NCBI GenBank assembly: GCA_003219115.1
Contig: QHPN01000056.1
Span: forward strand, 1-9,344
DNA length: 9,344 nucleotides
Direction: 5' to 3'
Source: Verrucomicrobiota bacterium
GTDB taxonomy: Bacteria; Verrucomicrobiota; Verrucomicrobiia; Chthoniobacterales; UBA10450
Each line of letters starts with the position of its first letter. The stretch's first letter is position 1. The notes under the pieces were generated by a model. The model was not told the origin of the DNA. It saw only the letters and a program-made list of their open reading frames with translations, and did no database searches. Shown one piece after another: positions 1-5,815 of this stretch. A program made the translations under genes and the position numbers.

Positions 1-389
1 ATAAAGTCCGACGTTTCAATTTTCTCGAGCTCAACAACAAGCTAAGCCCGACGGAAAAGCTGGTGAAAAATCCAGAAGTCACGGTGCGTTGCCGCGGCGT
101 GATGGAGAAATGCACTTATTGCATTCAGCGAATCAACGCCACGCGCGCGAACGCCGAGCTCGAAGATCGACAAATTCGGGATGGCGAAATTGTTCCCGCC
201 TGCGCGCAAGCTTGCCCGGCCGAGGCGATCGTTTTTGGAAATATTCACGATCCAAACAGTCGCGTGTCGAAGTTGAAGCACTCGCCGCTGAATTACAGCA
301 TGCTGGCCGAACTCAACACGCGCCCGCGCACAACTTATCTGGCGAAGGTGCATAACCCGCATCCGGAGTTCGCGATCAATGAACGGTGA
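1..389 (+). CDS. actB: ActB, iron-sulfur subunit of alternative complex III (3' end only)
   Basis: Partial gene; its start lies upstream of the window and the frame is open from base 3. About 128 residues are visible. They carry the last ferredoxin-like cluster-binding set of the DmsB/NrfC/PsrB type: CTYC in the stretch VMEKCTYCIQRI, then CAQACPAEA about 27 residues later, ending in the usual C-terminal tail. In ACIII, ActB is a large fused protein (molybdopterin-like domain without cofactor plus a four-cluster Fe-S domain) on the periplasmic side that passes electrons from the quinol site towards the haems. The identity rests on the Fe-S motif and on actC following at once: the TGA stop (387-389) overlaps a GTG at 386. 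A stand-alone NrfC/PsrB-like protein cannot be excluded from this fragment alone, but the downstream act genes make ActB much more likely. Confidence 0.9.
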   Translation, partial: KVRRFNFLELNNKLSPTEKLVKNPEVTVRCRGVMEKCTYCIQRINATRANAELEDRQIRDGEIVPACAQACPAEAIVFGNIHDPNSRVSKLKHSPLNYSMLAELNTRPRTTYLAKVHNPHPEFAINER

Positions 390-1804
390 CTAGTATGAAC
401 TCGCCTAACGGATCACCGATCACCGATCACCGATCACCTCCGCTCTCGCCCCTCGGCTACCCCACAAACTTGCTCGCCGGCGAGCAGACGTTCGAGAGCG
501 TTAACGAGACCATCGGCTCGATCGTGCTGCAAGATCGGCAACCACGGCCGTGGTGGATCGGGTTCACCATCGCGTTTGTTTTGTTAATGATTCTTCTTTT
601 CGCGGTCTCGTGGCTGCTCGTTCGCGGCGTCGGAATCTGGGGAATCAATATTCCGGTGGCGTGGGGATTTGCGATCGTGAATTTCGTCTGGTGGATCGGG
701 ATAGCGCACGCCGGCACGTTCATCTCCGCGATTTTGCTTTTGATGTTTCAGCATTGGCGCACAGCCATTAACCGATTCTCCGAAGCGATGACTCTCTTTG
801 CCATCGCCTGCGCCGGCATGTTCCCCCTATTGCATCTCGGGCGCCCCTGGGTTTTTTTCTGGCTTTTTCCGTATCCGGACACGATGAAATTGTGGCCGCA
901 ATTTCGCAGTCCTCTCGTCTGGGACGTTTTTGCAGTCGGCACTTATTTCACCGTCTCGCTCTTGTTTTGGTATCTCGGTTTGGTTCCGGACCTGGCGACG
1001 GTGCGCGATCGCGCCCGCAAAAATTGGCAGAAAAAATTTTACGGCGTGCTTGCGCTCGGCTGGCGCAATTCCGCCGCGCATTGGCAGCGCCATCAAATCG
1101 CTTATCTGCTTCTGGCTGGATTAGCGACGCCGCTCGTCCTTTCAGTGCACAGCGTGGTGAGCCTCGATTTCGCTGTCGCGCAATTGCCCGGCTGGCATTC
1201 CACAATTTTCCCGCCCTATTTTGTCGCCGGCGCAATCTATTCCGGTTTCGCCATGGTCCTCACCATCGTAATTCCGGTTAGAAAAATTTACCGGCTCGAA
1301 AACCTGATCACGATGCGCCACTTCAATAACATGGCGAACGTGATGCTCGTGACCGGGCTCATCGTCGCCTACGGCTATTTCATCGAAGCCTTCATGTCCT
1401 GGTATAGCGGCGACATTTTCGATCAATACATGATGACCAATCGCGCGTTTGGCCCCTACGGCTGGATTTTTTGGGCGCTGATGTTTTTCAACGTCCTCGT
1501 GCCGCAAGCGCTTTGGTCCGCGCACATTCGGCGAAATCTGGTCGCACTTTTTTTAGTAGCGTTGTCGATCAATCTCGGGATGTGGGTCGAGCGGTTTGTG
1601 ATCGTGATTACAAGTCTGCACCGCGACTTTGTGCCGTCGTCGTGGGGAATGTTTTTTCCAACGATTTGGGACTGGGCCACACTTTTTGGAAGCATCGGCT
1701 TGTTCCTGACACTGCTGTTCCTCTTCATCCGGTTTCTGCCGATGATCTCGATTTCCGAATCGCGCGAGATGGTAGCCGAACCGCAAAAAGCGATAACGGC
1801 ATGA
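386..1804 (+). CDS. actC: ActC, NrfD-like quinol-binding membrane subunit of alternative complex III
   Basis: Polytopic membrane protein of the NrfD/PsrC family, 472 aa from GTG 386 or 469 aa from ATG 395, the usual ActC size, with about ten hydrophobic helices. Family features seen: the N-terminal FESVNETIGSIVLQ region, WWIGIAHAGTFISAIL, LHLGRPWVFFWLFPYPD, SVHSVVSLDFAVAQLPGWHS and RAFGPYGWIFWALMF. In ACIII, ActC lies next to the ActB Fe-S clusters and is thought to oxidise quinol. The GTG at 386 overlaps the actB stop as GTGA, matching the coupling of the other genes; ATG 395 is nine bases downstream. Codons 9-18 after the GTG are made by four tandem copies of a 7-bp unit (411-438) and encode a non-conserved SPITDHRSPP stretch, so the first ~25 residues look recently altered. 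TTG 470 is a further in-frame start candidate after the repeat. The end overlaps actD as ATGA. Confidence 0.95.
   Translation: MTSMNSPNGSPITDHRSPPLSPLGYPTNLLAGEQTFESVNETIGSIVLQDRQPRPWWIGFTIAFVLLMILLFAVSWLLVRGVGIWGINIPVAWGFAIVNFVWWIGIAHAGTFISAILLLMFQHWRTAINRFSEAMTLFAIACAGMFPLLHLGRPWVFFWLFPYPDTMKLWPQFRSPLVWDVFAVGTYFTVSLLFWYLGLVPDLATVRDRARKNWQKKFYGVLALGWRNSAAHWQRHQIAYLLLAGLATPLVLSVHSVVSLDFAVAQLPGWHSTIFPPYFVAGAIYSGFAMVLTIVIPVRKIYRLENLITMRHFNNMANVMLVTGLIVAYGYFIEAFMSWYSGDIFDQYMMTNRAFGPYGWIFWALMFFNVLVPQALWSAHIRRNLVALFLVALSINLGMWVERFVIVITSLHRDFVPSSWGMFFPTIWDWATLFGSIGLFLTLLFLFIRFLPMISISESREMVAEPQKAITA
411..438 (+). repeat. Tandem repeat, 4 x GATCACC, just after the actC start
   Basis: Four perfect back-to-back copies of the 7-mer GATCACC begin at 411, 418, 425 and 432. 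They lie 15-25 bases after the two candidate actC start codons and inside the reading frame. Because 7 is not a multiple of 3, gain or loss of one copy would shift the actC frame. Confidence 0.95.
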
Positions 1805-2334
1805 AGATGGAAAATCTTTTCGGCCTCGCCGCGGAATTCGAATCCCATGTCGATCTTTTGCGCGCGGCCGAGAAAGCGCACGCGCAAGGTTACCGCAAGA
1901 TGGACGCCTACGCGCCGTTCCCGGTAGATGGATTAGCCGAAGCGCTGGGAAAACACAATCGCGTTCCGCTGATGGTGTTGTTAGGCGGAATCATCGGCGG
2001 CGCCGGCGCCTACTACATGCAGTGGTACGCCAACCTGGTCAGCTACCCGATTAACATCGGGGGACGGCCGATGCATAGCTGGCCCGCATTCATTCCGATC
2101 ACGTTCGAGCTGACCGTGCTCTGCGCGGCGCTGACCGCATTTTTCGGATCGCTTGCCACCAGCGGTCTGCCGAAACCGTATCACCCGATGTTCAACCTTC
2201 GCCAATTCGAACGCGCATCGCAGGACAGATTCTTTCTCTGCATCGAAGCGCGCGATGCCGCGTTTGACTCCAGTCGCACGCACGAATTTCTGCAAACTCT
2301 CGCGCCGTTACAAATCGCGGAGGTGCCAAAATGA
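1801..2334 (+). CDS. actD: ActD, DUF3341 membrane subunit of alternative complex III
   Basis: 177 aa, matching the usual ActD length of about 170-180. The start ATG 1801 overlaps the actC stop as ATGA; another Met codon lies two codons on. DUF3341 features: a soluble N-terminal part (FGLAAEFESHVDLLRAAEKA, then YRKMDAYAPFPVDGLAEALG), two transmembrane helices (about residues 58-80 and 98-120) joined by a short loop with the family-like pattern SYPINIGGRPMHSWPAFIP, and a C-terminal tail with YHPMFNLRQFERASQDRFFL. In solved ACIII structures ActD is a two-helix subunit that packs against the other membrane subunits and carries no cofactor. The frame is open upstream of 1801, but that part lies inside actC and is not coding in this phase. 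The 3' end overlaps actE as ATGA. Confidence 0.94.
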   Translation: MKMENLFGLAAEFESHVDLLRAAEKAHAQGYRKMDAYAPFPVDGLAEALGKHNRVPLMVLLGGIIGGAGAYYMQWYANLVSYPINIGGRPMHSWPAFIPITFELTVLCAALTAFFGSLATSGLPKPYHPMFNLRQFERASQDRFFLCIEARDAAFDSSRTHEFLQTLAPLQIAEVPK

Positions 2335-3002
2335 GATTTGCCCGCGAATCACTCGAATCGACCCGAATAAAAACGTGGCATCGGCTTTCGACCGATCGTG
2401 TAAGAGCCACTCACGTTTATTTGTATGATTCGTGGGCTTTAGGACTGATCCTGGTCTTTGCGGTTCTCTTATTCGCCGGTTGTCGTCGCGATATGATGAA
2501 CGAGCCGCGCGCGAAAACGTTTTCGCAAAGCGAATTTTTCAAGGATGGCGCGAGTGCACGACCGTTGCCGGCCAATGTTGTTCCTCGCGGTGAAGCCCAA
2601 AATAACGACGCATTTCACACCGGCCTGACGAATGGCGTTTATGTGACGCAACTGCCGATGAAGGTGACGCCGGAACTTCTCGCGCACGGCCGCGAACGCT
2701 TCGAAGCATTTTGTGCCGAATGCCATGGGCGGGTTGGCGATGGACAGGGCATGGTCGTGCAACGCGGCTTTCCGTTGCCGCCATCCTATCATCTGGACCG
2801 GCTACGCAACGCGCCCATTGGTCATTTTATTGATGTGATAGTGAATGGCTACGGCGCGATGTCCTCGTATGCGGCTCACGTCGGGCCGGAAGATCGCTGG
2901 GCCATTGCTGCTTACATTCGCGCGTTGCAACTGAGTCAGCACGCAAGTCCAAACGATTTGCAGCCTGACGCACGAGATAAATTGGAGGCGATGCCGAAGT
3001 GA
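2331..3002 (+). CDS. actE: ActE, mono-haem cytochrome c lipoprotein of alternative complex III
   Basis: 223 aa from ATG 2331, which overlaps the actD stop as ATGA. A lipobox-like LLFAGC follows a hydrophobic core (residues 36-50), with Cys51 as the probable lipidated residue. One haem c motif, CAECH, lies at residues 128-132, and Met177 in NGYGAMSSY is the probable distal haem ligand. The part between (KVTPELLAHGRERF, then GRVGDGQGMVVQRG) is typical of ActE. It would carry electrons from ACIII to the oxidase on the periplasmic side. Oddity: about 30 residues precede the hydrophobic core, long for a lipoprotein signal, and are encoded partly by a CGAAT-rich repeat-like stretch (2341-2370). TTG 2421 would give an ordinary 20-residue signal peptide ending at the Cys, so the true start may be there with the ATG serving coupling. 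The stop at 3000 overlaps a GTG at 2999. Confidence 0.93.
   Translation: MRFARESLESTRIKTWHRLSTDRVRATHVYLYDSWALGLILVFAVLLFAGCRRDMMNEPRAKTFSQSEFFKDGASARPLPANVVPRGEAQNNDAFHTGLTNGVYVTQLPMKVTPELLAHGRERFEAFCAECHGRVGDGQGMVVQRGFPLPPSYHLDRLRNAPIGHFIDVIVNGYGAMSSYAAHVGPEDRWAIAAYIRALQLSQHASPNDLQPDARDKLEAMPK
2341..2370 (+). repeat. CGAAT-rich repeat-like stretch at the 5' end of actE
   Basis: CGAAT recurs at 2345, 2354 and 2364, that is every 9-10 bases, inside the first codons of actE. The encoded residues come before the signal-peptide core and look unlike a normal lipoprotein start. It resembles short intergenic repeats that I recall from soil Verrucomicrobiota, but this could not be compared with the rest of the genome. 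Confidence 0.45.
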
Positions 3003-3089
3003 GTCGACGCGATTTCGTAAGCGAACGTTCCGCGCACTGTGCGGCCTCAATACAGGCCTCATTCGTCCCTTTCTCCTCGGAGTATCTGA

Positions 3090-3281
3090 TTAGCGCCAAA
3101 GGCGCGGCGGTCATCCTAGCCTGGGGCAGCGCTCCAGGAATTCATGCAACGCTAGAGGGCAGCGCTGAAAGCGCGATTCATTTCGGCGCATTGAGTCGCG
3201 CCTTCAGCGCTCGCTCGGGACCAGAACCATGTCCCTGGGGCGATGCCCCAGGCTGCTTTGACGCCGCGCCTTTGGCGCTAA
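3090..3281. repeat. 192-bp fold-back (MITE/REP-like) element with nested inverted repeats
   Basis: The ends are perfect 20-bp inverted copies: 3090-3109 (TTAGCGCCAAAGGCGC...) and 3262-3281 (...GCGCCTTTGGCGCTAA). Inside them lie two hairpins of one type, CCTGGGGC-AGC-GCTCCAGG (3120-3138) and CCTGGGGC-GAT-GCCCCAGG (3234-3252), themselves in inverted order. The centre holds a third inverted pair, AGCGCTGAAAGCGCGA (3161-3176) against TCGCGCCTTCAGCGCT (3196-3211), with one mismatch. The whole region can therefore form one long imperfect stem. There is no transposase, no clear target duplication and no T-tract, so a non-autonomous mobile or REP-type repeat fits better than a terminator. Family membership is inferred. 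Confidence 0.85.
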
Positions 3282-3288
3282 ACACAAA

Positions 3289-3325
3289 CCCCTCAGAGCG
3301 AGGGGAGAGGATTAAGGTGAGGGGT
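3289..3325 (+). repeat. CCCCTC/GAGGGG hairpin repeat, half copy
   Basis: CCCCTC (3289-3294), loop AGAGC, GAGGGG (3300-3305), followed by GAGAGGATTAAGGTGAGGGG. The second half resembles the 3' half of the repeat at 9015-9083 (GGGAGAGGGTTAGGGTGAGGG). It looks like a degenerate or partial copy of a family that occurs three times in this window. Confidence 0.7.
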
Positions 3326-3339
3326 GCCTCCTCTTGCAT

Positions 3340-3367
3340 GGCGAAATCGCCTTTTGCATTTGCAAAA
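3340..3367 (+). promoter_or_regulatory. Two small hairpins abutting the actF start codon
   Basis: GGCG-AAAT-CGCC (3340-3351) is followed directly by TTTTGC-ATTT-GCAAAA (3352-3367), whose last base is the A of the actF ATG. In mRNA the second stem would sit where a ribosome binding site is expected, and no Shine-Dalgarno sequence is visible there. Initiation may depend on ribosomes arriving from upstream: a 10-codon frame, ATG 3338 to TGA 3370, overlaps the start as ATGA. A regulatory role is inferred. Confidence 0.35.
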
Positions 3368-4593
3368 TGAATACGTCGATCTTGCGCGCACGCAGAATTT
3401 CATTCGCCATCGGGCTCCCCGCATTGGTCGCCTGCGCCCTCGGATCGACAATCGATCATCGCGAATTTTTTCTCTCGTATCTCTTTGGATTTCTTTTCTG
3501 GCTCGGGATCGCGCTTGGTTGCTCGGGATTTTTGATGGTCCACCATCTCACCGGTGGGAGATGGGGTTATCCGATCCGCAGATTTTTTGAAGGGGCGATC
3601 AGCACCCTGCCGTTTCTGGCCGCGCTTTTTGTGCCGCTTTTTTTTGGGCTGCCTCAACTTTATCCGTGGGCGACGGCGGCGAACATCGCGGCCGACAAAG
3701 TTTTGCAGCACAAGCATGCTTACATGAACGCGCCGCTGTTCATCGTTCGAACAATCATCTTCTTCGCCATTTGGATTTTGCTCGCGCGATTGCTGATCAA
3801 ATGGTCTGCCCAGCAAGACGCGACGCGCTCCGTCGAGCCGACGAAAAAATTGCGCAAGCTGAGCGGGCCTGGCCTGGTGATTTATCCCACGACCGTCACG
3901 TTTGCGTTTGTCGACTGGGTGATGTCGATGGAAGCCGACTGGTATTCCACGGTTTTTCCGCTGCTGATCTGCATCGGCCAGATGCTGAGTGCGCTCGCCT
4001 TCGTCGTGATCGTGATCGGATTGCTTGTGCCCTCACCTCTATCCTCTCCCACGGGGAGAGGAGACCCCTTCTCCCCCGGTGCGGGGATGAGGGGTCCCGT
4101 TTCGCAGATCGATGCGCTGCACTCGCTTTTAGGAAAAGAAAATTTTCATCATCTCGGCAATCTGCTGCTCACCTTCACGATGCTGTGGGCGTATCTTGCC
4201 TACGCGCAGCTCATCGTGATTTGGTCGGGCGATCTGCCCCATGAAATTTCGTGGTATCTGCACCGCATCGCAGGTGGCTGGCGGGTGATCGCGTTTGCGC
4301 TGCTCATTTTTCATTTCTTCGGCCCGTTTTTTCTTTTGCTTTTCCGGCAAACCAAACGGCGGACGGAATTTCTGGTCGCAATCGCTGTCATAATTTTCCT
4401 GGCACACATTGCTGATGTTTGGTGGGTGGTCGCGCCTTCACTGTATCGAAACGGCTTTCACGCAAGCTGGATGGCGCCGCTGGCGTGGGTCGGCATCGGT
4501 GGAATCTGGCTGGCGATTTTCTTCTGGCGGCTTGAAACCGGACCGCTCGTTCCGATGAACGATCCGCGTTTCGTTGTTCCCGCAGCGGCATGA
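3367..4593 (+). CDS. actF: ActF, NrfD-like second quinol-type membrane subunit of alternative complex III
   Basis: 408 aa from ATG 3367; the same frame is open from TTG 3334, but that extension is repeat-derived. About ten hydrophobic segments, in keeping with the second NrfD-like subunit of ACIII. Family-like stretches: FFLSYLFGFLFWLGIALGCS, GGRWGYPIRRFFEG (residues 63-76), LPQLYPWA, HKHAYMNAPLFIVRTIIFF, GPGLVIYPTTVTFAFVDWVM, SMEADWYSTVFPLLICIGQM, HHLGNLLLTFTMLWAYLAYA and QLIVIWSGDLPHEISWYLHR. ActF pairs with ActC in the membrane part; in solved structures a role in proton transfer is proposed. Oddity: residues 222-244, between two helices, are a Pro/Gly/Ser-rich stretch (SPLSSPTGRGDPFSPGAGMR) read straight from a CCTCTCCC hairpin repeat inserted in frame (4030-4098). 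It probably forms an extra loop without breaking the fold. The 3' end overlaps the next gene as ATGA. Confidence 0.94.
   Translation: MNTSILRARRISFAIGLPALVACALGSTIDHREFFLSYLFGFLFWLGIALGCSGFLMVHHLTGGRWGYPIRRFFEGAISTLPFLAALFVPLFFGLPQLYPWATAANIAADKVLQHKHAYMNAPLFIVRTIIFFAIWILLARLLIKWSAQQDATRSVEPTKKLRKLSGPGLVIYPTTVTFAFVDWVMSMEADWYSTVFPLLICIGQMLSALAFVVIVIGLLVPSPLSSPTGRGDPFSPGAGMRGPVSQIDALHSLLGKENFHHLGNLLLTFTMLWAYLAYAQLIVIWSGDLPHEISWYLHRIAGGWRVIAFALLIFHFFGPFFLLLFRQTKRRTEFLVAIAVIIFLAHIADVWWVVAPSLYRNGFHASWMAPLAWVGIGGIWLAIFFWRLETGPLVPMNDPRFVVPAAA
4030..4098 (+). repeat. CCTCTCCC hairpin repeat inserted in frame inside actF
   Basis: Two stems in tandem: CCTCTCCC-ACG-GGGAGAGG (4043-4061), then GACCCCTTCTCCCC (4063-4076) pairing with GGGGATGAGGGGTC (4083-4096) with two mismatches. 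The first stem has the same ACG loop as the one at 9026-9046. The element is 69 bases as marked, a multiple of 3, and has no stop in the actF frame. Confidence 0.88.
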
Positions 4594-5024
4594 AAACTGA
4601 ATCGCGCGCTCACGAAAAAAAAGATGTCGATGTTGCATCGATGTTTTTGGTCGCGCTCATTTTGTTTTTGTCCGGCGCGTTGGTTTGTCTCGCGATGTGG
4701 GGGTTGATGCGTTTTCTCGTGGCAAAACAATACGCCAAAGAAGCGGCACGACCGGCCGCCGCAACGACGGGCGAATTGTTTCCCCAACCGCGCTTGCAAA
4801 CTCATCCTGGGCGCGATTTGCGAAGACTGCGCGCGGACGAAGAGGCGCGATTGAATTCCTATGGCTGGATCGATCGCGATGCAGGCGTCGCACACATTCC
4901 AATCGATCAAGCGATCGATTTGTTGCTGCGGCGCGGTTTGCCAGATGTCGGCAAGAACCAAACGCCGTTGCAATACATGCAGTCACGTCCGCAGGAAATT
5001 CCTTCTCCCAAACCTCAGCGATGA
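4590..5024 (+). CDS. Small membrane-anchored protein of ACIII-caa3 operons, function unknown
   Basis: 144 aa, starting ATG 4590 (ATGA overlap with actF) and ending in an ATGA overlap with sco. It has a charged N-terminus, one transmembrane helix (about residues 17-41) and a soluble tail. The tail carries RLQTHPGRDLRRLRADEEARL, then LNSYGWIDRDAGVAHIPIDQ (residues 88-107) and AIDLLLRRGLP. From memory, this NSYGW-(V/I)D-x-x-AG-V-x-x-IPI pattern recurs in small proteins beside caa3 oxidase and ACIII genes in Acidobacteriota and Verrucomicrobiota, so it is a conserved accessory protein rather than a chance frame. It has no cysteine or other obvious metal or haem site. By position it may help assemble or stabilise ACIII or the oxidase; this is inference. 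No biochemical role is known to me. Confidence 0.85.
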   Translation: MKTESRAHEKKDVDVASMFLVALILFLSGALVCLAMWGLMRFLVAKQYAKEAARPAAATTGELFPQPRLQTHPGRDLRRLRADEEARLNSYGWIDRDAGVAHIPIDQAIDLLLRRGLPDVGKNQTPLQYMQSRPQEIPSPKPQR

Positions 5025-5803
5025 AATCTTTTCGGCTCTTGCTCTTACTCGTAGTCGTTAGACAAACAAACGCCTTAACGCCTAACGAATTAAATCAGAT
5101 CACGTTCGAGCAAAAAATCGGCCAGCAAATTTCGCGCGACCTCGTTTTTCGCGATTCGGGTGGCGCGCGTTTTCAATTTCGCGCGAATTCCGGAGCCAAA
5201 CCGACGCTGCTTGTCCTCGGTTACTTCCATTGCCCGATGCTGTGCACATTCATCAATAACGGCTTGATCGAAGCGATGCAGGAGTTGCGGCTTGACGTCG
5301 GCCGCGATTTCAACGTTGTCGATCTTAGCATCGATCCGCGGGAAACCTCCGAGTTGGCCGCAAAACGAAAAGCTGAATACGTGAAGCTATACGGCCGGCG
5401 CGGCGCGGCGCTGGGTTGGCATTGTTTAACGGGCGACGAGACCTCGATCCAGAAAATCGCAAGCGAAACGGGTTTCCACTTTGCTTATGATCCGCAGTCG
5501 AATGAGTACGCGCACCCGAGTGGCGTGATTGTGCTTACGGCGGATGGAACAATTTCGCGCTATTTTTTCGGAGTAAATTTTTCGGCTGACGAATTGCGCC
5601 AGGCAATTGTCGCCGCGGGAAAAAATGAGAACGGCTCGGTGATTCAGCGCCTGGCGCTGATTTGTTATCATTACAGCCCGCTCACCGGGAAATACGGCGG
5701 CTTGGTCATGTCGATTTTGCGCGCGAGCGGCGTTGCTACGGTTGTTGCAATCGCATTATGGATCTTTGCTTCAGCTCGGCATCGACCGCGCACGGAAACG
5801 TGA
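5021..5803 (+). CDS. SCO1/SenC/PrrC-type copper chaperone for cytochrome oxidase
   Basis: 260 aa, thioredoxin-like fold. ATG 5021 overlaps the previous stop as ATGA. The copper-binding motif is CPMLC (Cys71 and Cys75, in LVLGYFHCPMLCTFINNGL), with the third ligand probably His165 in NEYAHPSGVIVL. Other family marks are VVDLSIDPRETSELAAKRK and DGTISRYFFGVNF. A hydrophobic N-terminus (residues 5-13) would export it but is short and ends at Arg14. A second hydrophobic helix (about 233-250) near the C-terminus would anchor it, a layout that fits SCO proteins of caa3/ACIII clusters. SCO proteins deliver copper to, or reduce, the CuA site of subunit II, in line with coxB lying 12 bases downstream. 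The frame is open well upstream of 5021, but that is an overlap shadow of the previous gene. Confidence 0.93.
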   Translation: MKSFRLLLLLVVVRQTNALTPNELNQITFEQKIGQQISRDLVFRDSGGARFQFRANSGAKPTLLVLGYFHCPMLCTFINNGLIEAMQELRLDVGRDFNVVDLSIDPRETSELAAKRKAEYVKLYGRRGAALGWHCLTGDETSIQKIASETGFHFAYDPQSNEYAHPSGVIVLTADGTISRYFFGVNFSADELRQAIVAAGKNENGSVIQRLALICYHYSPLTGKYGGLVMSILRASGVATVVAIALWIFASARHRPRTET

Positions 5804-5815
5804 GCGAGAACAGCG

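Larger units (their letters stand above)
3003..3366. other. Repeat-filled gap between actE and actF (non-genic)
   Basis: This is the longest gap between confidently identified genes in the operon, 364 bases. It holds a 192-bp fold-back element (3090-3281), a CCCCTC/GAGGGG repeat half (3289-3325) and two small hairpins before the actF start. No protein family is recognisable. One + frame stays open from GTG 2999 to TGA 3370 (123 codons). Its translation across the element (GAAVILAWGSAPG, CPWGDAPGCFDAAP) only mirrors the inverted repeats, so it is not called as a gene. The frame overlaps both neighbours (GTGA at 2999, ATGA at 3367), so it may let ribosomes cross the insert. Confidence 0.8.

Noticed and set aside
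411..438. Short GATCACC array as a CRISPR or origin iteron
   Set aside because: The units are 7 bp and directly abutting with no spacers, inside a coding frame, and no replication gene is nearby.
1471..1800. Upstream extension of the actD frame inside actC
   Set aside because: ActC is clearly coding in another phase here; actD starts naturally at ATG 1801 with an ATGA overlap and standard family length.
3234..3252. CCTGGGGC-GAT-GCCCCAGG as a rho-independent terminator
   Set aside because: No T-tract follows, the stem belongs to a larger inverted repeat, and the operon clearly continues downstream.
2999..3370. A 123-codon + frame between actE and actF as a protein gene
   Set aside because: Its translation follows the inverted repeats of the 192-bp element and matches no family I recognise; kept only as a possible ribosome bridge.
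3400..3816. A 138-codon minus-strand frame opposite actF
   Set aside because: Strongly charged, low-complexity translation antisense to a conserved membrane protein; a shadow of actF.
4685..5020. Upstream extension of the SCO frame
   Set aside because: It lies inside the small membrane protein gene, has no SCO homology, and ATG 5021 gives a proper export signal.
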